Assembly: GCA_029265355.1 (NCBI GenBank)
Contig: JAJUJL010000006.1
Span: 124,001-188,000 of the forward strand
Length of the DNA: 64,000 nucleotides
Direction: 5' to 3'
From: Chloroflexota bacterium
Lineage (GTDB): Bacteria; Chloroflexota; Anaerolineae; Anaerolineales; UBA4823
Below the pieces are notes generated by a model that saw only the letters and a list, made by a program, of their open reading frames with translations, was not told the DNA's origin and made no database searches. Position numbers and translations under genes: made by a program. Of the stretch, positions 1 to 8,987 are shown piece after piece. Numbering within the stretch: position 1 is the first letter of the stretch; every line of letters starts with the position of its first letter.

Positions 1-1983
1 GGTCCCTTGGTGAGCAATGTTTCAGTCTCGCCTGATCCAGCCTCTGCTGCCAGCACGCTGACGCTAAGCGCCACGCTGGATGAAACCACCACGGGCGGCG
101 AGCAGGTTGTCGCGGCTGAATGGTTCACCGAAACCGCGGGTACGCCTGGAACCGGATTTCCCTTCACCTTTGTTCCTGGCGTCTCGGTGGTGGTGAGCAC
201 GACCATCCCATCCTCTACCCTGACCACCTGGCCGGCTGGCGATGTGACCTTCTATGTGCGCGGCCAGGACGCAGATGGCACCTGGGGCCCAGTTGGCTCC
301 ACAGTGCTCGACCTGGTGAAAGCTGGCCCGGTCATCCGCGGCCTGAGCACGACGCCCGCGGTCACCAACGGCAGCAAGGCAGTTGTCTTCCGTGGCACCG
401 CTGATGACACTGCAACAGGTTCAGTCAATGTCACTGCGTTGGAATACTTCCTGGATGGGACAGGCGCTAATGGCACCGGCTTACCGGTTTCTCAGAACAA
501 GGTGGCGCCGATCGTGGGTATCTCTGGCATCGTTCCCACTACCACGCTGCAAACCCTGGCTGAGGGTGCGCATGTGCTCTACATCCACGGTGTGGATGAG
601 CTGAATAACTGGGGTGCCTTCACGCCGATCACCTTCACCGTCGACTTGACTGGGCCGACTGCAACTGGCGTGGATGTGAGACCCAATCCCAACAATGGGC
701 GTCAGCAACTGAACTCGTCGATGTATGTGATGCGAGCTCGCGCCTCCTTGCTGGACAGCGCCAAGATCACCAAGGCCGAAGGCTTCTTTGATGCGCCTGG
801 CGCTACCGGCACAGGGTTTGCCTGGATCCCATCGGATGGTTTGTACAACGGCACCTCGGAATCGATTTACGTGGACATCCCCTTGACCACTGTCGCTCAG
901 TTTACCGAGGGCCCGCACACAATCTATGTGCATGGCCAGGACGAGGCTGGAAACTGGGGCGCTTTTGCGACGCTCGAGTTTGTGATCGATAAAACTGGGC
1001 CGGCGATCAGTGCGCCGACGGTATCTCCCAATCCCACCAATGGCGCTGCACTCGTGGCGCTGGGCGGCATTGCTACGGATCCTGTCAACGGCGCTGCACC
1101 TGGCTCCAACATCGTGGCAGCCGAATGGTTCGAAGGCTTTGACCCAGGCATGGGCTGGGGTACTCCCTTGCTTGCCCTGGATGGATCGTTTGACAGCGCC
1201 AGCGAGGTGCTGGCAGCCACAATCAATGTCAGTGGCTGGACCAACGGCGACCACCTCCTCTCGATGCGTGCTAAAGACGCCGCCGGCAACTGGGGCGCTG
1301 TGGTGCAGGTCACGCTCACGGTGAGCGGCAACTTGATGAACCACGTGCTGATGGATGACTTCGAGTCAGGCAACCTGATGAGCGCCTGGAACTACGCCAC
1401 GGCTGATGTGTACAACTCTTACTCAGCAGCTCTGGATGGCAGCAAGGGTCTGCGCATCATGCTGAGGAATGGACAACCCTCCTTCCTGGTGGACCGTACA
1501 CCCACCGGCGAAGCCAGCTACCGGGCGAGCTTCCTGATCAATGCAGCGAGCCTGGATACGAAGGGTGATGCGCTTGGCTTCTTGACGGGCGAGTCTGCCG
1601 GCGAAGAGGCGCTGTTCGGCCTCGAGTATGCTCGAAGTTCAAACGGCGGCCAATTGCGCGCCTGGGTGCTTTCGGGCGGGCAGCGCAGTTACACCGGTTG
1701 GAGCAGCCTGACGGATGGCGTCCAGAAGGTGGAACTGGTTTGGGAAGCCAGTGGTAATGCGAACGTTTACTTGATGGTGAATGGTGTCTCCGTCTCGGCT
1801 ATCCGCGGCATTGACACCAGCGCCTACCGGCTGGAAACAGTCAAGTTGGGTGTCAGAGAAGCCTACTCGACCAGCCTTTTTGGCTCGCTGTTCTTTGATA
1901 ACTTTGAGTCCTACAGGCAACTGCCGGCCGCACCGCAGTTCAAGGTGTTCATGCCCTCAGTCGTTAGCAAAGTTACCCCGTAA
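1..1983 (+). CDS. Ig-like repeat surface protein, C-terminal part (5' partial)
   Basis: The reading frame is open from the first base, so the true start lies upstream; TTG at 7 and GTG at 10 are probably internal. The visible ~660 residues hold about four copies of a ~110-residue module. Each starts near TGP..VSPNPTNG, passes through an AAEWF-type segment and ends in a D.AGNWG..-D-TGP segment, as in bacterial Ig-like stalk repeats. From about residue 445 (DDFESGN) the fold looks like a concanavalin/LamG-type beta sandwich. The protein ends in a short FMPSVV tail, similar to tails on the exported protease downstream. It is probably secreted or on the cell surface; the function of the missing N-terminal part is unknown. 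A strong hairpin terminator follows directly. Confidence 0.8.
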   Translation, partial: GPLVSNVSVSPDPASAASTLTLSATLDETTTGGEQVVAAEWFTETAGTPGTGFPFTFVPGVSVVVSTTIPSSTLTTWPAGDVTFYVRGQDADGTWGPVGSTVLDLVKAGPVIRGLSTTPAVTNGSKAVVFRGTADDTATGSVNVTALEYFLDGTGANGTGLPVSQNKVAPIVGISGIVPTTTLQTLAEGAHVLYIHGVDELNNWGAFTPITFTVDLTGPTATGVDVRPNPNNGRQQLNSSMYVMRARASLLDSAKITKAEGFFDAPGATGTGFAWIPSDGLYNGTSESIYVDIPLTTVAQFTEGPHTIYVHGQDEAGNWGAFATLEFVIDKTGPAISAPTVSPNPTNGAALVALGGIATDPVNGAAPGSNIVAAEWFEGFDPGMGWGTPLLALDGSFDSASEVLAATINVSGWTNGDHLLSMRAKDAAGNWGAVVQVTLTVSGNLMNHVLMDDFESGNLMSAWNYATADVYNSYSAALDGSKGLRIMLRNGQPSFLVDRTPTGEASYRASFLINAASLDTKGDALGFLTGESAGEEALFGLEYARSSNGGQLRAWVLSGGQRSYTGWSSLTDGVQKVELVWEASGNANVYLMVNGVSVSAIRGIDTSAYRLETVKLGVREAYSTSLFGSLFFDNFESYRQLPAAPQFKVFMPSVVSKVTP

Positions 1984-1996
1984 ATAGGGTACAATT

Positions 1997-2041
1997 GACG
2001 GCGTGGGACAGACGTGAGGTCTGTCTCACGCCGTCGCTTTT
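1997..2041 (+). terminator. Rho-independent terminator of the surface-protein gene
   Basis: A 17-bp stem (1997-2013 with 2019-2035, one G-T wobble) with a 5-nt loop is followed by GCTTTT. It lies 14 bp after the stop codon at 1983. Confidence 0.85.
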
Positions 2042-2085
2042 CAGAACAATCCGTTAGCGCCAATTTTGGCAATAAGTAAGGAAGC

Positions 2086-2595
2086 ATGAAAGAATTAAGC
2101 GCTTCGAATCCTCAAGAGGGCTTGCGCTCTCCGATGATCATGCGGGTGGTATTACCCGTGCTGGCAGGCCTGGTGATCGTTGTCGCAGGCGTATTTGCTT
2201 ACCTGTACTTCGGTTCAGGTAGTGAAGCCCGGCAGGCAGCCAGGATCGCGGCTGAGCAAGAGCGCGCCATGAATGCCATCGCGGATGAATGGGGCATTCG
2301 CTTTGTGCATCTGGCTGTGCTGGCAGATGGTGGCTTACTCGAGCTGCGTTTTCAGATTGTGAATCCGGATCGTGTGGCCTTGATGTTTGAAGATCTTGAG
2401 CTTATCCCGTGGATCATCGACGAGGACACCGGCACGGAGATAAAGCTCAATAACTTGCCTCACAGTCATGATATTCCTGCTGGTTTGAACGAATTCATCA
2501 TCTACCGGAATATTGGCGGAGTGGTTCTGCCAGGCGATCTGGTGACGCTTGTGGTTGGCGACCTGCGCCTGGAGCATTTTCGCGTGTTGAAATAG
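2086..2595 (+). CDS. Hypothetical membrane-anchored protein
   Basis: 169 residues, not recognised as a family. ATG 2086 has AAGGAAG just upstream. A short polar N-terminus (1-17) precedes one hydrophobic segment (about 19-43), then a charged stretch and a globular C-terminal half of alternating beta-type sequence. That order suggests an extracytoplasmic domain held by one N-terminal helix. It sits between two exported-protein genes, separated by the terminator at 2036 and by 48 bp from the protease gene. No catalytic motif is visible. Confidence 0.7.
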   Translation: MKELSASNPQEGLRSPMIMRVVLPVLAGLVIVVAGVFAYLYFGSGSEARQAARIAAEQERAMNAIADEWGIRFVHLAVLADGGLLELRFQIVNPDRVALMFEDLELIPWIIDEDTGTEIKLNNLPHSHDIPAGLNEFIIYRNIGGVVLPGDLVTLVVGDLRLEHFRVLK

Positions 2596-2643
2596 TCATT
2601 GCCAGGCGATAGGTGAGGGAGTTATCTTCCCTGGCGGTACAAT

Positions 2644-4218
2644 GTGACAGGTATCAGGCGACACAAACAATTTTTCTGGAGATCAACAAAGGCCCGGGTG
2701 CTCCTGGGCCTTGTGTTGTTGACCTGCTTGAGCATAACTGGTTCGGCGTTGACCGCTGCACCGGGAACGGATGTGCTCGAACCGAGTTTGAGAAGCAGGT
2801 TGAACACGATGTCACCTGATGAGATGGTGCGGGTGATCGTTGTTCTGGACCAGCAGTTGGATGTGCGCCAGCCATGGGGATTGGATCGGCAAGCGCGACT
2901 GGAGACTCTCAATCGGTCGCTTCAATTCCATGCAGAACGCACCCAGCAAAACATCCGGTCGCTGCTGGCGGCGCGTATCCAGGATGGCTCGGCATCAGAC
3001 CCAATCTATTTTTGGATCTTCAATGGGGTATCCCTGCTGGCGAATCGAACATTGATTCTCGAATTGGCTACAGTCCCGGAAGTCAGGCAGATACGCCTGG
3101 AGTGGCGATCTTCTCTGCCGCCTGAAACTCAGGTGAGCGAGCAGGTACAGCCCAATATCGAGCAGATTAATGTCCCCGCAGTGTGGGCATTGAACTACCG
3201 AGGGCAGGGGGTGGTGGTGGCTGCGTTGGACACCGGCGTATCCATGAGCCATGACGATCTGGTGAGCCGCTGGCGCGGCGGCAGCAACTCCTGGTATGAT
3301 CCGTATAACGAACATCCAGATTATCCAACTGACCTTTCTGGACATGGCACGAACGTGATGGGGATCATGGTGGCAGGGGAGGTCAACGGAGCGAGTGTGG
3401 GCGTGGCGCCTGCTTCCCAGTGGATTGCCGCTCGGATTTACAACGACGACGGCTGGTTTTTTGAGACCGCCGCACACCTGGCGTTTCAATGGTTGCTTGA
3501 CCCGGACAATAATCCCGCAACGCCTGACGCCCCTCAGGTGGTGAACAATTCTTGGGGCGCGGTGGTGCCTGAATGTAACCTGGCTTTCCAGGCGGATTTG
3601 CAAGCATTGTTGGCAGCGGGGATATTGCCGGTATTTTCTGCTGGCAACCTCGGCCCGGCAGAAGACACTGGCACCAGCCCGGCCAATTATCCCGAAGCAC
3701 TGGCAGTGGGTGCGGTTGATGGCACGGATCTCATCTGGCCGCTGAGCAGCCGAGGCCCTTCCAGTTGTGGCGAGTCGACGACGATATTTCCCGAGCTTGT
3801 GGCGCCTGGGGTGGGGATTTACACCCTGGACCGCGCAGGTGCATTCTCAACCCGCACAGGCACCTCTATGGCCGCGCCGCATGTCTCCGGTGTGCTGGCC
3901 TTGCTGTTGAGCGCCTATCCTGGAGCTTCGGTTCAGGAACAGCGCCAGGCCCTGCTGCAAACTGCTATGGATTTGGGCGAGCCCGGCGCAGACAATACCT
4001 ATGGGTATGGCCGCCTGGATGCTATGGCGGCCTTCAACTGGATGGCGATCAATTACAAAACGCCGACACCGACCTTCACACCCACCTATACGCCGACACC
4101 GACCTTCACGCCCACTGCAGGAGCTCATTACCTGCCTGAGATCTTCCGCCAATTTGCGCCGACGCCATCGCCTGTCTCCAGTTATTTCCCTGATATTTTC
4201 TATGATTACAGTCCATAG
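2644..4218 (+). CDS. Subtilisin-like serine protease (S8), exported
   Basis: 524 residues. An N-terminal signal sequence (basic residues, then a hydrophobic core at about 19-37 ending TAAPG) and a propeptide-like region precede the S8 catalytic domain. The triad is visible: Asp196 in ALDTG, His234 in SGHGT, Ser408 in GTSMAAPH, with Asn in the oxyanion segment (VNNSWG). A Pro/Thr-rich linker (about 475-495) separates the domain from a C-terminus with two similar short motifs, YLPEIF and YFPDIF. The listed start is GTG 2644; a TACAAT at 2637-2642 touches it, so initiation slightly downstream is possible. Likely a secreted or surface-held scavenging protease. Confidence 0.9.
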   Translation: MTGIRRHKQFFWRSTKARVLLGLVLLTCLSITGSALTAAPGTDVLEPSLRSRLNTMSPDEMVRVIVVLDQQLDVRQPWGLDRQARLETLNRSLQFHAERTQQNIRSLLAARIQDGSASDPIYFWIFNGVSLLANRTLILELATVPEVRQIRLEWRSSLPPETQVSEQVQPNIEQINVPAVWALNYRGQGVVVAALDTGVSMSHDDLVSRWRGGSNSWYDPYNEHPDYPTDLSGHGTNVMGIMVAGEVNGASVGVAPASQWIAARIYNDDGWFFETAAHLAFQWLLDPDNNPATPDAPQVVNNSWGAVVPECNLAFQADLQALLAAGILPVFSAGNLGPAEDTGTSPANYPEALAVGAVDGTDLIWPLSSRGPSSCGESTTIFPELVAPGVGIYTLDRAGAFSTRTGTSMAAPHVSGVLALLLSAYPGASVQEQRQALLQTAMDLGEPGADNTYGYGRLDAMAAFNWMAINYKTPTPTFTPTYTPTPTFTPTAGAHYLPEIFRQFAPTPSPVSSYFPDIFYDYSP

Positions 4219-4367
4219 CTTGTTGGCCACAGGCATCTATTCCACTCACCCCCCGTTCTCTCTATGACCCTCTTTGGGTCAAAGGATGGAGAGAGCAAGA
4301 CGTACCTCCTTTGTAAAGTCCTTAACAAGCATCCCTACCGTTACAACGAGGGAATGGGAAGGCGCGG

Positions 4368-4373
4368 TATAAT
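4368..4373 (+). promoter_or_regulatory. Candidate -10 (TATAAT) for the mutase small-subunit operon
   Basis: Perfect TATAAT 33 bp before ATG 4407, in the 188-bp gap after the protease gene. No convincing -35 at 16-18 bp, so the call rests on the -10 alone. Confidence 0.45.
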
Positions 4374-4406
4374 CCTAATGTACCTATAAACTTGCGGGAG
4401 GCAGAC

Positions 4407-4823
4407 ATGGTTGAGCGGAAAATCCGCGTGATAGTGGCAAAACCCGGGTTGGATGGTCACGATCGCGGCGCAAAGGTGGTGGCGCGGGCGTTGCGGGATG
4501 CGGGCATGGAAGTGATTTATACTGGATTGCGGCAAACGCCTGAAATGATCGCAGAAGCAGCGCTCCAGGAAGATGTGGATGCTGTTGGACTTTCCATCTT
4601 GTCGGGCGCACACATGGCCTTGGTTCCGCGCGTTCTGGAGTTGCTGCGCGCCAACGGTCAGCAGCATGTCAAGGTATTCATTGGTGGAATTATTCCAGAT
4701 GAAGACATCCCGCGTTTGTTGGAGAGTGGTGTCGCAGGGGTGTATGGTCCGGGTACACCTACAGACACGATCATCAGGGATATTCGCCTGTCGGTATCAG
4801 CCTCCAATGCAGATGCGCAATAA
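4407..4823 (+). CDS. mcmA2: Methylmalonyl-CoA mutase, cobalamin-binding small subunit
   Basis: About 138 residues from ATG 4407, chosen over TTG 4392 because GGGAGG sits 5 bp before it. The protein is a stand-alone B12-binding domain. It carries DGHDRG (the DxHxxG motif whose His ligates cobalt), SILSG and GGIIP (the S-L and GG segments around the nucleotide tail), and begins with the typical [13 protein letters not shown] stretch. It should pair with the catalytic large subunit encoded at 19901-21580 to interconvert methylmalonyl-CoA and succinyl-CoA. The mutase chaperone gene meaB starts 6 bp downstream, an expected partner. The two-subunit form is known in archaea and some bacteria. Confidence 0.93.
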   Translation: MVERKIRVIVAKPGLDGHDRGAKVVARALRDAGMEVIYTGLRQTPEMIAEAALQEDVDAVGLSILSGAHMALVPRVLELLRANGQQHVKVFIGGIIPDEDIPRLLESGVAGVYGPGTPTDTIIRDIRLSVSASNADAQ

Positions 4824-4829
4824 GCCGGG

Positions 4830-5879
4830 ATGATTTCTTCCGAGTTGGATATTCCTCAAGCAGTGCTGGGTGGCAATCGGCTGGCGTTGGCCAGGCTGAT
4901 CACCCAGATTGAAAATGGTACGCCTGAGGGCTATGACGCTCTGAGGCGATTATTCTCCCACACGGGCAAAGCACACCTGGTGGGGATCACGGGCGCTCCC
5001 GGAACAGGTAAATCTTCCCTTGTCAATCAACTGGCGCACTTTTATCGCAACCCGACCCCTGGAATGACGCCTGCCCGGGTGGGTATCGTTGCCGTTGATC
5101 CTTCCAGTCCATTTTCAGGAGGGGCAATCTTAGGAGATCGCGTTCGCATGCGTGACCTGGCGGGGGACCCCGGGGTGTTCATTCGTTCGATGGCCTCCCG
5201 CGGTTCTTTGGGGGGGCTGGCTGCAGCCACCTCAGGAGTCGTTCAAGCCCTGGATGCAGCCGGATTTGATGTCATTTTGATAGAAACTGTTGGCGCTGGC
5301 CAGGCTGAAGTTGAAATAGCCCGGTTAGCCCACACAACATTGGTGGTTGAGGCCCCGGGATTGGGCGATGATATCCAGGCAATTAAGGCGGGCATTTTGG
5401 AAATTGCGGATATTCTGGTGATTAATAAGGCTGACCGCCCAGGTGTTGAAAATACTGAGCGAGCTTTGCGCAATATGCTGCAACTCGCCCACCCATTGCG
5501 CAGGGATTTTTTATCACCTGCCGACGCAGTGCACCACACCGATCTCGTGCACAAGGCGATTCCATCGCCTGGAGATGAACCCAATATATGGTCGCCACCG
5601 GTGCTGCGAACCGTCGCAACGGAGGGCATCGGTATACAGGAACTGCATTCTTCCATCCAAAACCATCGTAAGCACCTGAGTGAGAGTGGGGAATGGCAAC
5701 GCCGTGAACAATCGCGCATGGAAACTGAGCTGAGCATGATTGTTCAGGAGAGATTGATGCGCAGATGGCGTGATGGACTGCCTGCAGGGCGTTACCAGAG
5801 TGTTTTAGAGGCTGTTTACATGCGCCAGATTTCTCCCTGGCAAGCAGCGGACCGGTTAATCACGGGAGATGAACCATGA
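4830..5879 (+). CDS. meaB: MeaB, G3E GTPase chaperone of methylmalonyl-CoA mutase
   Basis: 349 residues, normal length. P-loop GAPGTGKS at about 55-62, then the family-typical VDPSSPFSGGAILGDR segment, ETVGAGQAE (switch region) and NKAD (guanine specificity). MeaB gates cobalamin loading and protects or reactivates the mutase. It lies 6 bp after the mutase B12 subunit and its TGA overlaps the start of the next gene by 4 bp, so the genes are probably co-transcribed and translationally coupled. Confidence 0.95.
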   Translation: MISSELDIPQAVLGGNRLALARLITQIENGTPEGYDALRRLFSHTGKAHLVGITGAPGTGKSSLVNQLAHFYRNPTPGMTPARVGIVAVDPSSPFSGGAILGDRVRMRDLAGDPGVFIRSMASRGSLGGLAAATSGVVQALDAAGFDVILIETVGAGQAEVEIARLAHTTLVVEAPGLGDDIQAIKAGILEIADILVINKADRPGVENTERALRNMLQLAHPLRRDFLSPADAVHHTDLVHKAIPSPGDEPNIWSPPVLRTVATEGIGIQELHSSIQNHRKHLSESGEWQRREQSRMETELSMIVQERLMRRWRDGLPAGRYQSVLEAVYMRQISPWQAADRLITGDEP

Positions 5880-6427
5880 TCATCGGTAAACGAGTTCGTC
5901 TGCGCGCTGTTGAGCGCAGTGATTTACCCGCTTTCGTAAACTGGTTGAACGATCCAGAGGTGCGCGAATTTTTGATGGTGTATTCACCGCTATCGAACGA
6001 ACAAGAGGAGCGTTGGTTCAAAGAGATACTCGAGCAGCCGGTCTACAACCAACCCTTGACAATTGAGGTTCGGGAGGGTGAATCCTGGATACCGGTTGGC
6101 AATTGTTCCTTTCACGTGCAGGATTGGCGCATCCGCGCGGCCGAGTTGGGTATATTCATTGGTGAGAAAGCGTACTGGGGAAAAGGATACGGCGCTGAAG
6201 TGATGCGGTTGCTTTTGGATCATGGTTTCAAGATACTGAATCTGAACCGCATCTATTTGAGGGTCTACGAGAATAATCACCGCGCAATCCGTGCGTATGA
6301 GAAGGCCGGTTTTGTTCATGAAGGTCGCATGCGCCAGGCGGAGTATAGAAATGGCAACTATGAAGACGTGCTGCTAATGAGCGTGCTGCGAAGCGAATGG
6401 CAGGGGAAAGAGGAAGATCGAGGGTGA
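5876..6427 (+). CDS. GNAT acetyltransferase, RimJ/RimL type
   Basis: 183 residues. It starts inside the meaB stop (ATGA overlap). It shows the RimJ/RimL-like layout: RLRAVERSDLPAFVNWLND at the N-terminus, the acetyl-CoA loop YWGKGYGAEV (consensus Q/RxxGxG/A), then NRIYLRVYENNHRAIRAYEKAGF, the classic C-terminal motif. It probably N-acetylates a small molecule or protein N-terminus; the substrate cannot be read from sequence. It shares the operon with meaB and the PRPP synthetase gene, without an obvious functional link. Confidence 0.88.
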   Translation: MIIGKRVRLRAVERSDLPAFVNWLNDPEVREFLMVYSPLSNEQEERWFKEILEQPVYNQPLTIEVREGESWIPVGNCSFHVQDWRIRAAELGIFIGEKAYWGKGYGAEVMRLLLDHGFKILNLNRIYLRVYENNHRAIRAYEKAGFVHEGRMRQAEYRNGNYEDVLLMSVLRSEWQGKEEDRG

Positions 6428-6431
6428 GGGG

Positions 6432-7421
6432 ATGATGAGTGGGAAACATCGGGAGGTCAATATCTACGGGGATATTAAACTTTTCGCTGGCACTGCCTGC
6501 CCAGAGTTGGCAGCCGAGGTGGCAGCCTATCTCGGTTGTCCGCTCAGTGGCAGGGACGTAACCCTGTTTCCAAACGACAATTTATTCGTGCGTCTGCACA
6601 GCAGCGTGCGCGGACAGGATGTCTATGTCATTCAAACCACCTCCAAGCCAGTGCACCGCAACTTAATGGAATTATTGATTATGCTGCAAACTCTGCGCCT
6701 TGACTCTGCTGCGCGGGTCACTGCAGTCATTCCCTATCTGTGCTATGCCCGGTCAGACAAGAAGGATAAACCGCGTGTGCCCATCACCGCCCGGCTGGTG
6801 GCTGATATGATCGAAGTGGCAGGCGCGGACAGGTACATCACCTTGGATCTACACGCCGGGCAGATCCAGGGCTTTTTCTCGATCCCTGGCGATGTGCTGA
6901 CGGCTTTTCATATCTTGACTGATTACACGAAGAAGCTGCTCCCCCACATGAGAGACCCGGTGGTAGTGGCGGCCGATTTGGGATTTGCGAAAAAAGGGCG
7001 AAATTTTGCTGCTACGATCAATGCACCGATTGCATTCATTGAAAAACGCCGTTCCGGGGGAGACGATCAGCCGGCTGCCCTGACCCTGATCGGGGAGGTC
7101 AATAATCGTGATGTGCTGGTGGTGGATGATGAGGTAGATACTGGGGGATCTGTCTCGCAGGCAGTACAATTAGTGAAAGCCTGCGGGGCGCGAGATGTTT
7201 ACCTTATTTTCGTACATCCTGTATTATCCTCGCCTGCAGAAAAGCGACTATCCGAGCTACCAATTAAACAAATCATCACCACCAATACCATTCCAATCCC
7301 CCCGGAAAAAGCCGCGGCTTTGCAAGGAAAACTCAAGGTTTTATCGGTTGCGCCGTTATTAGGAGAGGTGATCATACGTGCTCACCAGGGCCGCAGCGTT
7401 GGTGAAATGTTTGATGAATGA
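6432..7421 (+). CDS. prs: Ribose-phosphate pyrophosphokinase (PRPP synthetase)
   Basis: 329 residues. It makes PRPP from ribose-5-phosphate and ATP for nucleotide, His and Trp synthesis. It shows the duplicated phosphoribosyltransferase fold, with YARSDKKDKPRVPITARLVA (ATP/catalytic flap), LDLHAGQIQGFF and the PRPP loop VVDDEVDTGGS. The loop differs slightly from the usual VDDMIDTGGT, so this is a divergent member. ATG 6432 or 6435 is preceded by GAGGGTGAGGGG. It is 4 bp after the acetyltransferase gene and 3 bp before mutM, inside one operon. Confidence 0.93.
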   Translation: MMSGKHREVNIYGDIKLFAGTACPELAAEVAAYLGCPLSGRDVTLFPNDNLFVRLHSSVRGQDVYVIQTTSKPVHRNLMELLIMLQTLRLDSAARVTAVIPYLCYARSDKKDKPRVPITARLVADMIEVAGADRYITLDLHAGQIQGFFSIPGDVLTAFHILTDYTKKLLPHMRDPVVVAADLGFAKKGRNFAATINAPIAFIEKRRSGGDDQPAALTLIGEVNNRDVLVVDDEVDTGGSVSQAVQLVKACGARDVYLIFVHPVLSSPAEKRLSELPIKQIITTNTIPIPPEKAAALQGKLKVLSVAPLLGEVIIRAHQGRSVGEMFDE

Positions 7422-7424
7422 GTT

Positions 7425-8249
7425 ATGCCGGAACTACCAGAAGTTGAAACGATCGCGGGTGTATTAAACAACGGCGCAAATGACCAACCACCCTTACCAG
7501 GGTGCGTGATCCTCGAGGCGCGCCTGTTATGGGAGCGCAGTCTTGCGCAGCCAGCGCCTGAGGTGTTTCGCAGACAGATCGCCGGGCAGTCAATTCATTC
7601 AGTGGGGCGGCGAGGTAAATTCCTGGTTTTCAGCCTCAGCCAAGATGTGCTGTTGATCCATTTGCGAATGAGCGGCGATATCCTCGTTGAACGAGGTGAT
7701 ACTCCCATCCCTTCCCATGCTCGGTTGCTGCTTCACCTGGACAATGGCTGGCGATTTGCTTTCAGTGATGCAAGGAAATTTGGTCGTGTCTGGTTGACCA
7801 AGGACGCTGGGCAAGTCCTCAACTCTTTAGGTCCCGAACCTTTTGACGAAGCATTGACTGAGCACGACTTCTGGCTTTCGTTGCAGCGGTATCATCGCCA
7901 ACTTAAGCCTCTCTTGCTCGATCAGCACTTTTTAGCCGGCCTGGGGAATATTTATACAGATGAGGCGCTCAACCTGGCGCGCTTGCACCCTCTCATGAAT
8001 TCTCAGAAGGTCACAGAAGAACAGGCATCCAGGTTATTGCACAGCATTCGCGCCGTGCTCAAGGAGGGCATCCTCAGAAACGGCGCAAGCATTGATTGGG
8101 TTTATCGCGGCGGAGATTTCCAAAATTATTTCCGAGTTTACCGACGAACAGGACAGCCATGCCCGGAATGCGGAACGCTGATTGAACGTTTGATAGTTGG
8201 GCAGCGGGGTACCCATTATTGCCCGCAATGCCAGGATTTGCCGGAATAA
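7425..8249 (+). CDS. mutM: Formamidopyrimidine-DNA glycosylase (Fpg/MutM)
   Basis: 274 residues, family-typical. The N-terminus MPELPEVETI supplies the catalytic Pro (after Met removal) and Glu; GRRGKFLVF holds the conserved Lys of the beta-elimination step. The helix-two-turn-helix region includes GLGNIYTDEALNLARLHP. The C-terminal zinc finger is intact: CPECG and YCPQC. The enzyme removes oxidised purines such as 8-oxoG and nicks the strand. It starts 3 bp after prs. Confidence 0.96.
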   Translation: MPELPEVETIAGVLNNGANDQPPLPGCVILEARLLWERSLAQPAPEVFRRQIAGQSIHSVGRRGKFLVFSLSQDVLLIHLRMSGDILVERGDTPIPSHARLLLHLDNGWRFAFSDARKFGRVWLTKDAGQVLNSLGPEPFDEALTEHDFWLSLQRYHRQLKPLLLDQHFLAGLGNIYTDEALNLARLHPLMNSQKVTEEQASRLLHSIRAVLKEGILRNGASIDWVYRGGDFQNYFRVYRRTGQPCPECGTLIERLIVGQRGTHYCPQCQDLPE

Positions 8250-8269
8250 CCGAATTTTGGGAGGTTGGG

Positions 8270-8980
8270 ATGATGGATTTGCCAACTTTGATACTGGTTA
8301 GTTTGGTAATGATGCTGGTCGGCGCGGGCCTGGGCTATGTGCTGTCTCTGCTGCGGACAGTCCCAGATGCTACTCGGCAGAGTTCAAAGGACGACTCTCA
8401 AGGAGATAGGGAACGCGTGTTGACCATTTGGCGCGATCGGAAATCCGCAGCGATTTCTGTGCAAATTGACGACCAAACGATCATCACCCAATCTGACTTG
8501 ACTTCGGACAGCCGAGAATTATTAGCCCTTCGATTGGAAATGCTACAAAGATGGTTGGAAAATGGGCAACATAAGCCAGATTTATCTGAAAAATCTGCTC
8601 CTACACAGAGAAACGCAAATGTTCGCATTGCAGTTTCAGCGCAGGATTCATTATTGGCTCCGAATTCGGGCGGGGAGCGAGAACGAGCTGGCGGCCTGAA
8701 TCCGCTTGCCATTTTCGCGCGTGCGCTGACAACTGAGGTGCGGAGCCCCCAGCCGGTTCAAAGCCTGGCAGCGCAAATTGACGCAATTTTGCAAGAGAGA
8801 CTGGAAGGCTCTTTGTTGTCAACGAGAGGTATTCGCTTACAGGATCATCCCCAGCAAGGCCTGATCGTACAGGTGGGGTTAAATAAATACAATAGCATTG
8901 ATGAAGTGCCTGAGAAAGAGATCCGCGATTTCATTCGCGAGGCCATTGCGGAATGGGAAAAACAGGCTGGCGGCAGCTAA
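8270..8980 (+). CDS. Hypothetical protein with one N-terminal membrane helix
   Basis: About 236 residues. The frame is open from 8219, overlapping mutM, but ATG 8270/8273 follows GGGAGGTTGGG and begins directly before a hydrophobic helix (about 5-27), so that start is preferred. The rest is soluble, polar and moderately charged, ending in an amphipathic region (EVPEKEIRDFIREAIAEWE). I do not recognise the family. It is the last gene of the plus-strand run from 4407 and meets the adenosine deaminase gene tail-to-tail with 7 bp between. Confidence 0.7.
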   Translation: MMDLPTLILVSLVMMLVGAGLGYVLSLLRTVPDATRQSSKDDSQGDRERVLTIWRDRKSAAISVQIDDQTIITQSDLTSDSRELLALRLEMLQRWLENGQHKPDLSEKSAPTQRNANVRIAVSAQDSLLAPNSGGERERAGGLNPLAIFARALTTEVRSPQPVQSLAAQIDAILQERLEGSLLSTRGIRLQDHPQQGLIVQVGLNKYNSIDEVPEKEIRDFIREAIAEWEKQAGGS

Positions 8981-8987
8981 GCTCGTT

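Noticed and set aside
481-1344. Long antisense frame in the Ig-repeat gene (and similar antisense frames in secA, dnaE and yloV)
   Set aside because: Typical shadow frames of GC-rich coding sequence: composition odd, no ribosome sites, no motifs.
4265-4281. TGACCC-TCTTT-GGGTCA hairpin after the protease gene as terminator
   Set aside because: Only 6 bp of stem and no T tract on either strand.
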